From: Methylophilus medardensis
Lineage (GTDB): Bacteria > Pseudomonadota > Gammaproteobacteria > Burkholderiales > Methylophilaceae
Strand: one strand, 5' to 3'
NCBI RefSeq assembly: GCF_006363915.1
Contig: NZ_CP040946.1
DNA: 64,000 nucleotides
Under the pieces are notes generated by a model. That model saw only the letters and a list, made by a program, of their open reading frames with translations, was not told the DNA's origin and searched no databases. Made by a program: the position numbers and the translations under genes. Below, in pieces: positions 16,743 to 24,485 of this stretch. The first letter of the stretch is position 1, and each line of letters starts with the position of its first letter.

Positions 16743-17531
16743 TTAACTGTGTACGTCCAGTGCTTGCGTAAAGGTTTTGCCTTCATTGTCAGTCGCAATT
16801 ACTTCGAGTTTACCCGGCGCTTCTGGAATGAAACTAAACTTCATGTAGGGGTCTTCGCTGGTGCCAACGCCAACATCCACAGTCATGACCTCTTTGCCAT
16901 TGTAGTGAAAGCTGGTTTTATTGATATAAAACGCAGGCACATAGCCTTGCGAAACCAAGTCACGTTGCAAGCCAGTCCGCATTACATGACGGATGTTAAA
17001 TGTCGCCGTCGCCGTTTCACCAAACTTTGGTGCATCCACATTTAATTTGATCTTACCTGCTGCAGCCCGCACTTCGGATTCATTGTTATCTACCGTGCCA
17101 CCACAGCCACCGGCAGCGCGAATCTCACGCTTGCCCATATACAATTTACCGTCTGCGGTTTCGCCAATTAGGCGAACAAACGAATCGGTCTCTTGGCGAA
17201 TGCGCGTCGACATCTGAAAGCCATTCAAGCTATCCGTTAAATGGTAGGTGGAGGCCAACTGAATCGGGTTTGCATCCACAATGACATACAGCTTTTTCAG
17301 CACCACGCCGTTGGCGGCAGCTTTGTCATAGGTAAATGTCACCGGCACCTGCGCACCGCTCTCCGCACGGCGCGGCCCGTCTATTTTCAAAAAATCGACC
17401 TCTTCAATGGTGCGCTTAGGAAAGAACGCTTCTTTCACCACCGCCCATAATTTGGGGTCTGCTTCTGCCTGTACCAGACCACTCATGGCCAATGCAACAA
17501 ACCCCATCATCCACAATCCTGTTTTTTTCAT
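16743..17531 (-). CDS. SoxYZ-fusion carrier protein, quinoprotein-dehydrogenase-associated type (paralogue 1)
   Basis: About 262 residues with a signal peptide (GLWMMGFVALAMSGLVQA). The first half is SoxY-like (VPVTFTYDK, LYVIVDANPIQLASTY). It ends in the Cys-bearing GGCGG motif (Cys143 in RAAGGCGGTVDNN), which in SoxY carries sulfur intermediates. The second half is SoxZ-like (TATFNIRHVMRTGLQRD, GYVPAFYINKTSFHYNG, YMKFSFIP). In methylotrophs and relatives this fused form occurs beside PQQ dehydrogenases rather than in sox clusters; its cargo is unclear. AGGGG is six bases before the ATG at 17531 (an ATG at 17537 touches the site and is unlikely). A CRP-type site lies about 70 bp upstream. 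Confidence 0.88.
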   Translation of the reverse strand: MKKTGLWMMGFVALAMSGLVQAEADPKLWAVVKEAFFPKRTIEEVDFLKIDGPRRAESGAQVPVTFTYDKAAANGVVLKKLYVIVDANPIQLASTYHLTDSLNGFQMSTRIRQETDSFVRLIGETADGKLYMGKREIRAAGGCGGTVDNNESEVRAAAGKIKLNVDAPKFGETATATFNIRHVMRTGLQRDLVSQGYVPAFYINKTSFHYNGKEVMTVDVGVGTSEDPYMKFSFIPEAPGKLEVIATDNEGKTFTQALDVHS

Positions 17532-17603
17532 CGTCATCCCCTGGTCAAACTCACTATTTAATTGATCTAGCTTTAATTTTGATACGGATACACCTGCTTA
17601 ATA

Positions 17604-17619
17604 TGTGATGCATATCACA
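17604..17619. promoter_or_regulatory. CRP/FNR-family binding site upstream of soxYZ
   Basis: TGTGA-TGCATA-TCACA carries two perfect CRP half-sites with the canonical 6-bp spacer. Its centre is about 80 bp upstream of the soxYZ start and just beyond the end of the VOC gene. A -10-like TATCAA at about 17579-17584 would put the site near -40, a class II activation position (inference). Confidence 0.7.
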
Positions 17620-17636
17620 TTGAATGGCACATCTAA

Positions 17637-18065
17637 TTACAGCTTACTAGGGTCTCCTGAGGGACGCATCTCATAGTGCGGGTCTGCATACTCAGTAAAA
17701 TTCAGTTCAACGCCATTCCCTGCCGGATCACGCATATTGATTTGACGAATGCCATTGGCCAGAATCCGCGTGGTGTAATCGACGCCGAGTTTTTGCAGGT
17801 GTGCCTCCATGGCCGGCATATCTTGTGCGTTAAACGAGACATGATCATAGGTGCCATGCACATGCAACTGCGGGGGCGCGGCGGTTTTATATTCCGCCAG
17901 ATGCACCACAGCTTGGCCGCCAATATAGAGCCAGTAACCATAAGTGGTGCTCGCAACCCGTTTGCCGACGGTCAAACCCAACACATCGCAATAAAAATCG
18001 CGCAACAGATGCATGGTGTCGCGATCTGTTCGAAAGTTGACGTGATCAATTCCTGTCAGAGACAT
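17637..18065 (-). CDS. VOC-superfamily (glyoxalase/dioxygenase-fold) protein
   Basis: A 142-residue single VOC domain. The first half begins SLTGIDHVNFRTDRDTMHLLRDFY, with a candidate metal-ligand His in IDHV, and VVHLAEY in the middle. The second half has YDHVSFNAQDMPAMEAHLQKLG and RDPAGNGVELNF, whose His and Glu fit the remaining ligands. It could be a glyoxalase I-like isomerase, an extradiol-type dioxygenase or a resistance protein; sequence alone does not decide. The ATG at 18065 (GGAAAATC before it) is preferred to an upstream start. It is the gene before soxYZ, with a CRP-type site between them. Confidence 0.85.
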   Translation of the reverse strand: MSLTGIDHVNFRTDRDTMHLLRDFYCDVLGLTVGKRVASTTYGYWLYIGGQAVVHLAEYKTAAPPQLHVHGTYDHVSFNAQDMPAMEAHLQKLGVDYTTRILANGIRQINMRDPAGNGVELNFTEYADPHYEMRPSGDPSKL

Positions 18066-18133
18066 GATTTTCCAATCTGATAAGCACCGCATCCAAATCG
18101 AATGCAATTCGTTTGCGCAATATAGTACAAAAT

Positions 18134-18667
18134 TTAGTGTCCTTCAAATTGACACAACGCAAACGGTTGGACGCCGTTTGCCTGCAAATGTTGCACGCCG
18201 CCTAAATCTGGCAAGTCGATCACAAAAGCCGCATGGCGCACTTCAGCCCCAAGCTGACGAATTAAGCTGATCGCCGCCAACGCCGTGCCGCCCGTTGCAA
18301 TTAAGTCATCCACCAATAAAACACGCGCGCCCGCCGCAAGCGCATCTTGATGCACTTCAAGCGTATCTTCACCGTACTCGAGTGCATAGGTTTGTTTCAG
18401 CGTATCGGCTGGCAATTTACCTACTTTGCGCACAGGCACAAACCCAAGCCCTAGCTTGCTGGCAAGGGCGGCACCAATAATAAAGCCCCGTGCTTCAATC
18501 GCCACCACTTGGTCCAAGGCAATATCGGCATAATGCAGCGCTAATGTATCAATAGCGGCATTAAAGGCCTGTGCATCGTTGAGCAGGGTCGTAATGTCAC
18601 GAAATTGGATGCCAGCTTTGGGGTAGTCGGCAATCGTTCGGATGTAGGCACTAAAATCAATCATCAT
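18134..18667 (-). CDS. apt: Adenine phosphoribosyltransferase
   Basis: Converts adenine and PRPP to AMP in purine salvage. About 177 residues, starting MMIDFSAYIRTIADYPKAG. Family motifs present are GIQFRDITTLL, VVAIEARGFIIGAALA, FVPVRKVGKLP and the PRPP loop VLLVDDLIATGGTALA. ATG codons at 18667 and 18664 are both possible; a GTG at 18694 would lie inside the preceding terminator stem. The ribosome binding site (GGCGGA) directly follows the T run of the aspS terminator, so apt expression should depend on read-through or on a promoter overlapping the hairpin. Confidence 0.95.
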   Translation of the reverse strand: MMIDFSAYIRTIADYPKAGIQFRDITTLLNDAQAFNAAIDTLALHYADIALDQVVAIEARGFIIGAALASKLGLGFVPVRKVGKLPADTLKQTYALEYGEDTLEVHQDALAAGARVLLVDDLIATGGTALAAISLIRQLGAEVRHAAFVIDLPDLGGVQHLQANGVQPFALCQFEGH

Positions 18668-18675
18668 GTGTCCGC

Positions 18676-18711
18676 CAATAAAAAACGCGTCCACCCTAGG
18701 GTGACGCGTTT
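18676..18711 (-). terminator. Intrinsic terminator between aspS and apt
   Basis: On the minus strand AAACGCGTCACCC-TA-GGGTGGACGCGTTT forms a 13-14 bp stem with one bulged base, followed by TTTTTTATT. It ends about 10 nt before the apt start region. It terminates aspS transcripts and may act as an attenuator for apt. Confidence 0.85.
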
Positions 18712-18749
18712 AAACAGGGTGTGCTGCTGATCACACAAATAGCGCAGGA

Positions 18750-20540
18750 TTAGCTGCCAGCCGCATTTTGCTGACGCACACGAATGTGCAACTCGCGGAG
18801 TTGTTTCTCGTCCACCTCGTTGGGCGCATTCGTCATCAGACACTGCGCACGCTGCGTTTTCGGGAAGGCAATCACGTCACGAATCGATTCGGCACCAGCC
18901 ATCAACGTGACCAAACGGTCTAAGCCAAAGGCCAAACCACCGTGTGGAGGCGCACCATATTGCAATGCATCCAACAAGAAGCCAAATTTCTCTTGCGCTT
19001 CTTCTTTGCTGATTTTCAGAGCATCGAATACTTTTGACTGCACATCCTGTTGATGAATACGCACTGAACCACCGCCGACTTCCCAGCCGTTCAATACCAT
19101 GTCATAGGCTTTTGACAAACAAGCGCCCGGGTTGCTGACCAACAAATCTTCATGGCCATCTTTAGGCGCCGTGAACGGATGGTGCAGCGCAACCCAACGG
19201 TCGCCTTCTTCATCATGCTCAAACATTGGAAAATCCACCACCCACAATGGCGCCCAGTGACGACCATCCACATGGCCTTTTTCGTGGCCCACTTTGGTGC
19301 GCAAGGCACCTAACGCCTCGTTCACAATTTTGGCTTTATCCGCACCGAAGAACACGATATCGCCATTTTGCGCGCCAGTGCGCTCAATAATGGCTTGCAG
19401 CGCGTTGACGTGAATATTTTTCACAATAGGGCTTTGCAAACCCTCTTCATTTAACTTGGAAATATCGTTGATCTTGATGTAAGCCAACCCTTTGGCGCCA
19501 TAAATTTTCACAAACTCGGTGTAAGCGTCAATCTCAGAACGGCTGATGGCTGCGCCATTGGGCACACGAATCGCGGCAACGCGGCCACCGGCCATATTGG
19601 CGGCACCGGCGAATACTTTAAAATCAACATCTTTCATGACATCGCTCAGCTCGGTAATTTCGAGCGTCACACGCATGTCCGGCTTGTCAGAGCCGTAGCG
19701 ATTCATGGCTTCAGAGAAAGGCATCCGTGGAAACTTGGCTGGCAATTCTACGTTTTGTATTTTCTTGAGCATCTGGCGGATCATCTCTTCAACGATGTCC
19801 ATGATGTCATTTTCTTCAAGGAACGAAGTTTCAATGTCGACCTGTGTGAATTCTGGCTGACGATCAGCGCGCAAATCCTCGTCACGGAAACATTTTGTGA
19901 TTTGGAAATAGCGGTCAAAACCCGACACCATTAATAATTGTTTAAATAATTGCGGTGATTGCGGCAAGGCAAAGAACATGCCGTGATGCACACGCGACGG
20001 CACCAGATAATCACGCGCACCCTCTGGGGTCGAACGTGTCAACATCGGTGTCTCAATTTCGATAAACCCGTTATCGTCGAGATAATCGCGCAGATTTTTC
20101 GCCACTTTATACCGCAGCATCAGATTTTTCTGCATCGCCGGACGACGCAAATCGATATAGCGATGTTCCAAACGCACCGTTTCCGTCAGATTGTCATCAT
20201 CCAACATGAATGGAGGCGTCAACGACGCATTTAGCACCTCAATCTCGGTCGCCAGCATTTCTACCTCACCGGTAGGCAGATTGCTATTCACAGTTCCTTC
20301 AGGGCGTGCACGCACCTTACACACAACGCGTAACACAAATTCGTTACGTACCGTTTCAGCCACGGCGAATGCGTCCTTGGTGTCTGGGTCAATCACGATT
20401 TGCGCCAGACCTTCGCGATCACGCAAATCAATAAAAATCACGCCCCCATGGTCGCGACGACGGTGGGCCCAGCCACACAGTGTCACGGTTTGTCCGATAT
20501 GTTCGCGGTTCAAGTGACCGCAATAATGTGTACGCATCAT
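18750..20540 (-). CDS. aspS: Aspartyl-tRNA synthetase (probably non-discriminating, Asp/Asn)
   Basis: A 596-residue class II synthetase of bacterial type. It has an N-terminal OB fold (VTLCGWAHRRRDHGGVIFIDLRDREG), class II motif 2 (FRDEDLRADRQPEFTQVDIE), a GAD insertion domain and motif 3 (GLAFGLDRLVTLMAG). His31 and Gly82, counted from the first of two ATGs, correspond to the His/Gly pair reported for non-discriminating AspRS of Pseudomonas aeruginosa. If so, it also charges tRNA-Asn with Asp for repair by GatCAB. It lies 32 bp downstream of the DUF502 gene, so it probably forms an operon with fmdB and that gene, and it ends at a strong terminator. Confidence 0.97.
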   Translation of the reverse strand: MMRTHYCGHLNREHIGQTVTLCGWAHRRRDHGGVIFIDLRDREGLAQIVIDPDTKDAFAVAETVRNEFVLRVVCKVRARPEGTVNSNLPTGEVEMLATEIEVLNASLTPPFMLDDDNLTETVRLEHRYIDLRRPAMQKNLMLRYKVAKNLRDYLDDNGFIEIETPMLTRSTPEGARDYLVPSRVHHGMFFALPQSPQLFKQLLMVSGFDRYFQITKCFRDEDLRADRQPEFTQVDIETSFLEENDIMDIVEEMIRQMLKKIQNVELPAKFPRMPFSEAMNRYGSDKPDMRVTLEITELSDVMKDVDFKVFAGAANMAGGRVAAIRVPNGAAISRSEIDAYTEFVKIYGAKGLAYIKINDISKLNEEGLQSPIVKNIHVNALQAIIERTGAQNGDIVFFGADKAKIVNEALGALRTKVGHEKGHVDGRHWAPLWVVDFPMFEHDEEGDRWVALHHPFTAPKDGHEDLLVSNPGACLSKAYDMVLNGWEVGGGSVRIHQQDVQSKVFDALKISKEEAQEKFGFLLDALQYGAPPHGGLAFGLDRLVTLMAGAESIRDVIAFPKTQRAQCLMTNAPNEVDEKQLRELHIRVRQQNAAGS

Positions 20541-20572
20541 AATAATTTTATATAGTTAAAGTGGTGTTGCGG

Positions 20573-21172
20573 TTAATGGTGTTTAGACAAGGGCGCCACT
20601 GTACCCATGCTGATGATGTATTTCAAGGCCTGATCTACACTCATGTCGAGCGCAATCACATCCGCCTTAGGCAACATCAGAAAAAAACCGGAAGTTGGAT
20701 TGGGCGTCGTTGGCACGTAGACACTCACGTATTCCCCTGGCAAGTGGTTTGCAACATCGCCACCGGGTGTCCCCGTTAAAAAGGCGATCGTCCACACCCC
20801 TTGTCGTGGATACTGAATCAGTAATGCCTGACGAAAAGCATTGCCTGAATCAGAAAATAACGTATCAGACACTTGTTTGACGCTGGAATAAATAGACTTG
20901 ACCACCGGCACTCGAATCAGCAAGCCTTCCCACAACACGATCAGCTGCTGTCCAAAAATATTGGTTGCCACCAAGCCTGTGGTCAACACAATGGCAACGG
21001 TCAAGATGACGCCAAAGCCTGGAATATCGACCCCAAGCAACGCTTCAGGACGCCAAGAGACCGGCAATAACAGCAAGCTTTGATCAAGCGTTTGCACTAA
21101 AGTTTTAAGCACCCACACCGTAATAAACAGAGGGACTAGTACGAGCAAACCTGTGATGAAGTATTTTTTCAT
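20573..21172 (-). CDS. DUF502-family membrane protein
   Basis: A 199-residue inner-membrane protein with two membrane helices near the N-terminus (KKYFITGLLVLVPLFITVWVL and the VILTVAIVLTTGLVATNIFG stretch). A conserved soluble part follows (PVVKSIYSSVKQVSDTLF, VWTIAFLTG, YVSVYVPTTPNPTSGFFLML), the DUF502 pattern. The molecular function is unknown. The ATG at 21170-21172 is 10 bp after the zinc-ribbon gene; an upstream start would overlap that gene. The order fmdB-type zinc ribbon, DUF502, aspS is common in betaproteobacteria. Confidence 0.92.
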   Translation of the reverse strand: MKKYFITGLLVLVPLFITVWVLKTLVQTLDQSLLLLPVSWRPEALLGVDIPGFGVILTVAIVLTTGLVATNIFGQQLIVLWEGLLIRVPVVKSIYSSVKQVSDTLFSDSGNAFRQALLIQYPRQGVWTIAFLTGTPGGDVANHLPGEYVSVYVPTTPNPTSGFFLMLPKADVIALDMSVDQALKYIISMGTVAPLSKHH

Positions 21173-21182
21173 GGGTGTTTTT

Positions 21183-21452
21183 TTAGTGGCAAGCACAGCC
21201 GGGGTTGCACTTGGCCGCTTCAGAACTGGTGGCGGTTTCTGCACTTGGTGAACTGCTGCTCGTCACCGGCTTGGTTTTGAAGTCAGTGGCATACCAACCA
21301 CTGCCTGTTAGTTGAAAGTTGGGCGCTGAGACCTGCTTACTGAAAGTCTGCTGCTGACACTGAGGACAAGCTTCAACACTGGGCGCAGACACTTTACGCA
21401 TCAGCTCTTGCTGAAAACCACATGCTGTACATTGGAAATCGTAGATAGGCAT
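21183..21452 (-). CDS. FmdB-family zinc-ribbon protein
   Basis: An 89-residue protein. It begins MPIYDFQCTACGFQQELMRK with the paired CxxC motifs CTAC and CPQC forming a zinc ribbon, then FQLTGSGWYATDFK, the FmdB signature. The C-terminal third is low-complexity Ser/Ala with two late Cys (NPGCACH). Named after a formamidase regulator, but its role in most bacteria is unknown. It is the first gene of a probable operon with the DUF502 gene and aspS. Confidence 0.93.
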   Translation of the reverse strand: MPIYDFQCTACGFQQELMRKVSAPSVEACPQCQQQTFSKQVSAPNFQLTGSGWYATDFKTKPVTSSSSPSAETATSSEAAKCNPGCACH

Positions 21453-21580
21453 TTGTTAACACAACCTGAAGGACAATTTGCTGAAAAAATTCGTCAAGCG
21501 CAAATTATACCTGATTCGCATTACAAATCATCAAAACTACTGCGATGTAATTGAATTAAAAAGACTTTAAGGAGCAAGAC

Positions 21581-21775
21581 ATGCAACAACTCTCACTCAA
21601 AATATCCTTTATGGTCAGCATGCTATTTTTCTTGGGGCTGACGAGTCGAGACCTGAATACGCACCATGCAATGGTGAGCCTAAGTCCTCAGTCACAGGCC
21701 GGCAAGGCGTTGCCTTTGCAACTGGCGAATTTGCTCTATGCTGAGCCACCCCTAAAAATCAAAAAAATGCAGTGA
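21581..21775 (+). CDS. Small exported or membrane protein, function unknown
   Basis: A 64-residue ORF with a strong ribosome binding site (AAGGAG, 7 nt before the ATG). The N-terminus has a short hydrophobic stretch (ISFMVSMLFFLGLTS) that could be a signal peptide or one membrane helix, followed by a polar tail ending ENRICHED in Lys (PPLKIKKMQ). I recognise no family. It lies between the divergent fmdB gene and the convergent gcvH gene (17 bp between stops). The strong initiation signal is the main reason to call it real. Confidence 0.5.
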   Translation: MQQLSLKISFMVSMLFFLGLTSRDLNTHHAMVSLSPQSQAGKALPLQLANLLYAEPPLKIKKMQ

Positions 21776-21792
21776 GGTTTACCGCAGCAAGT

Positions 21793-22167
21793 TTAACGCA
21801 GCTGCGCCTCATAAGCGGCTTGATCCATCAATGCGTCTGCGCCACTGGCATCCGCTGACAGCTTAAACAACCAAGTGTCATACGGTTGGTCATTAATGCG
21901 CTCAGGCGACGACAAAGCGTCTTCGTTTACGGCTTCAACAACCCCGGTTAAAGGCGCATAAACATCAGAGCCAGTTTTGACCGATTCGACTAATCCGCAA
22001 ACACTAAACTGCTGCACAGATTGCCCGACTTTTGGCGGATCAACAAATACCACATCCCCCAGCATCTCCTGCGCATAATCCGTAATACCCACCAGCCACA
22101 AACCGTCATCTGTCTGTGTGGCCCAAGTGTGGTCTTTTGAAAAGAAGTACTTCAGTCCTGCTGACAT
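21793..22167 (-). CDS. gcvH: Glycine cleavage system H protein
   Basis: A 124-residue lipoyl carrier protein that shuttles the aminomethyl group between the P, T and L proteins. The lipoylation motif LVESVKTGSDVYAPL places the modified lysine at residue 64. The N-terminal YFFSKDHTWA and GITDYAQEMLGDVVFVDPP segments are typical. No gcvP or gcvT is next to it, so this copy is solitary. It may serve glycine cleavage from another locus or act in lipoate relay. No clear Shine-Dalgarno precedes the ATG. Confidence 0.95.
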   Translation of the reverse strand: MSAGLKYFFSKDHTWATQTDDGLWLVGITDYAQEMLGDVVFVDPPKVGQSVQQFSVCGLVESVKTGSDVYAPLTGVVEAVNEDALSSPERINDQPYDTWLFKLSADASGADALMDQAAYEAQLR

Positions 22168-22344
22168 AGAATTTAAAAATCAAAAGTTTAATAGATAATT
22201 ATTGTGCCATAGTCTGAGAATCACGCCAAAACTTATTCAGACCGGCCGCCAATCGCTTAATTAGTTACAATAGAAAATTGCGATAAGTGATTGACGCTGA
22301 ATAATAACTGGGCAATAATGAAGCGGGTTTTAGGAAGGTTGATT

Positions 22345-23460
22345 ATGATTTTTTTCAAGCATTGTCTCAAAGTTTTGCTCGTGTGTACCATTGCTTTAGC
22401 ACCTGCGGGTCAAGCCACAGCAAAGTCACCCTCCAAGAAACACACCGTTTCAGCCGCTAAGAGTAAAAAATATAGCGCGCGTGTCTCTTCACAATACCGT
22501 GTGAATCCAGACAAAACCAAAGCCATGCGCCCAGTTAAATTGCATGCGCACGCCAGAAAAAGTGCCAAGCCAGCGTTAGACGCAGAAATGTTTGACTCGT
22601 TTGAAGGAAAATCGAGCAGCAATGCCAATCTGTCGATTGCGTCCACCAAAGCGCTGGTGATGAACCAAAATACACACGAGATCATTTATTCCAAAAATTT
22701 GGATACGCCGACCCCGATTGCATCCGTCACTAAACTGATGACAGCCATGGTGGTGTTGGATGCCAAACTGAATTTAAGTGACCAAGTTTCGATTACTGAC
22801 ATGGATGTGGATTACCTGAAAGGGACTTCTTCACGCCTACCCGTTGGTACCACCATGACCCGTGAGGATTTGCTGAACCTGGCATTGATTGCCTCAGAAA
22901 ATCGGGCGGCCTCAGCGTTAGCAACCACCTATCCAGGCGGCAAAGCGCGTTTCATTCAGGATATGAATGCAAAAGCCGCCAGCTTGGGTATGATGAATAC
23001 ACACTTTGAAGATTCCACTGGCTTAACCAGCAACAACGTTTCTACTGCCATGGACTTGGCGAAAATGGTGCATGCCGCGTATCAATACCCGCTCATTCGC
23101 CAAATCACCACCACCTCTGACTATGACTTAAGTGTTGGTCACAGACGCCAACCTATTCACTTTCACAATACCAACGCGCTCGTTCGCGAGAGCACCAATA
23201 GCAGTTGGGAAATCGGTCTGTCAAAAACGGGCTACATCAGTGAAGCCGGACGTTGCTTGGTGATGCAAGCAACAATTGCTGGAGAACCGCTGATTCTCGT
23301 CTTACTTGACTCGGTGGGCAAGTTAACCCGGATTGGTGATGCAAGACGTATCAAAAAATGGATGGAACATAACTACAGCACCCTTACCTCAGAGAAAGAG
23401 GGTAGCATCGTATTGACCGGTCTCTCGATGAGCAAATCATTGAGCGATGAATCGAACTAA
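22345..23460 (+). CDS. pbpG: D-alanyl-D-alanine endopeptidase, penicillin-binding protein 7 type (peptidase S11)
   Basis: About 371 residues from the ATG at 22345, which has AGGAAGG six bases upstream; starts at 22291 or 22318 lack this. A signal peptide (LKVLLVCTIALAPAGQATA) is followed by a Lys/Ser/Ala-rich linker. The S11 transpeptidase-fold domain then carries all three motifs: SVTK (catalytic Ser, in IASVTKLMTAM), SEN (IASENRAASAL) and KTG (LSKTGYISEAG). Such enzymes cut D-Ala-meso-DAP cross-links in the periplasm during wall growth. It is monocistronic, ending at a bidirectional terminator. Confidence 0.92.
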   Translation: MIFFKHCLKVLLVCTIALAPAGQATAKSPSKKHTVSAAKSKKYSARVSSQYRVNPDKTKAMRPVKLHAHARKSAKPALDAEMFDSFEGKSSSNANLSIASTKALVMNQNTHEIIYSKNLDTPTPIASVTKLMTAMVVLDAKLNLSDQVSITDMDVDYLKGTSSRLPVGTTMTREDLLNLALIASENRAASALATTYPGGKARFIQDMNAKAASLGMMNTHFEDSTGLTSNNVSTAMDLAKMVHAAYQYPLIRQITTTSDYDLSVGHRRQPIHFHNTNALVRESTNSSWEIGLSKTGYISEAGRCLVMQATIAGEPLILVLLDSVGKLTRIGDARRIKKWMEHNYSTLTSEKEGSIVLTGLSMSKSLSDESN

Positions 23461-23481
23461 AGATATTGCACTTCTGACAAT

Positions 23482-23512
23482 AAAAAAACCCGCAAAATAT
23501 GCGGGTTTTTTA
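23482..23512. terminator. Bidirectional terminator between pbpG and the DUF3106 gene
   Basis: AAAAAACCCGC-AAAATAT-GCGGGTTTTTT is a perfect 11-bp stem with A and T runs on both sides. It lies between two convergent genes (stops at 23460 and 23527). Confidence 0.92.
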
Positions 23513-23526
23513 TTATCTGAGATGCA

Positions 23527-24039
23527 TCAATGGTCAGCGCCATCAAACTCCGGATCATAGCCTTCAGTAATGGCCGATTTCTGCTTGTGCTCGTTCCATT
23601 GCTTGCGGAGACCTTCTTTTTTCTCAGGGCTTAAGCTTTGAAACTGCTGGTATCGTTTGCGTGCATTCTCTCGTTCATACGGGGTCATGCGACTCCATTT
23701 CACTAGCTGACGCTGAATACGCTGCTGTTTTTGCGCATCCATTTTTGGATACTCTTTGGCAATATCCAGCATTTTCTCACGTTGCCATGGCCGAAGTTTA
23801 TCCCACTCACCGCCTAACGGGGCTAACACGGCACGCTGCTGATCCGTTAATTGCGACCACATAATATTGGCTGCAGGGTCATCCGGGGACAAGTCATTTT
23901 TGATCGCGCCGATGTCAGCCATGGCTAACCAGCGCTGCCCATGGTCTTCGCCATTGGTTTCCGCCTGCGCTACGCAAACGCTACCGACACCAATTGACCA
24001 GATGATCCACCCTAATATCATTGAATGATTTTGCATCAT
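23527..24039 (-). CDS. DUF3106-family exported protein
   Basis: A 170-residue protein with a signal peptide (ILGWIIWSIGVGSVCVAQA). The helical, Gln/Arg-rich domain has repeated L-x-P/W-x-x-L-x-P elements (LTDQQRAVLAPLGGEWDKL, MTPYERENARKRYQQF, LSPEKKEGLRKQW), as in DUF3106. The function is unknown; the periplasmic helical repeats recall stress-sensing proteins of the CpxP/Spy kind, which is only an analogy. It is the last gene of an ECF-sigma operon, 70 bp after the DUF3619 gene. Confidence 0.87.
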   Translation of the reverse strand: MMQNHSMILGWIIWSIGVGSVCVAQAETNGEDHGQRWLAMADIGAIKNDLSPDDPAANIMWSQLTDQQRAVLAPLGGEWDKLRPWQREKMLDIAKEYPKMDAQKQQRIQRQLVKWSRMTPYERENARKRYQQFQSLSPEKKEGLRKQWNEHKQKSAITEGYDPEFDGADH

Positions 24040-24109
24040 TTCTCATTGTTCCATTGTTTCAATGCACCACAGTTCACGACAAGATATCCTTTGAGTCAAG
24101 TGCGACGAT

Positions 24110-24481
24110 TCAGATATTCTCTGAATAGTGCCAAGCATCAAATCCGTTATCAACAAATGCCTCGAGCGGCAAATCATCGCTCAACAGCAAAGCGTCATCG
24201 TTCTGATTGGCCGACATCACAAACAAACCAAACGCAAACATGACAGACAAGGCTGCCATACCAGCCATTTTTGGGTGCCCAAAAGAAGCCCAGGACAGGA
24301 CATCCATCCAACCATGGCCTAATTGTGTTGATTCTGTGTAACGGTTGAGTGCTGCTTGTCGTGCCGCTGCCAAGCGCGTTTGTACTTCAGCAGACAAGGG
24401 CCGCTCATCTAGCTTGAGCCCCTCCACCCCTACTCGCAGTGGAGAAGGTAAGTCATCTTCCAAATGAGGTTGTTTCCTCAT
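24110..24481 (-). CDS. DUF3619-family membrane protein, candidate anti-sigma factor
   Basis: A 123-residue protein. The cytoplasmic N-terminus includes LSAEVQTRLAAARQAALNRY, and one membrane helix follows (MAGMAALSVMFAFGLFVMSA). The short C-terminus includes DLPLEAFVDNGFDAW. This is the DUF3619 layout. It starts 4 bp after the ECF sigma gene, with a perfect AAGGAG site inside the sigma gene's end. Position and topology suggest it restrains that sigma factor (inference from neighbours; no family proof). Confidence 0.87.
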   Translation of the reverse strand: MRKQPHLEDDLPSPLRVGVEGLKLDERPLSAEVQTRLAAARQAALNRYTESTQLGHGWMDVLSWASFGHPKMAGMAALSVMFAFGLFVMSANQNDDALLLSDDLPLEAFVDNGFDAWHYSENI

Positions 24482-24485
24482 GGCT

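Noticed and set aside
16743..17531. True thiosulfate-oxidation (Sox) locus
   Set aside because: Only the fused carrier is present; no catalytic Sox gene lies nearby, so a thiosulfate-oxidation call is not supported.
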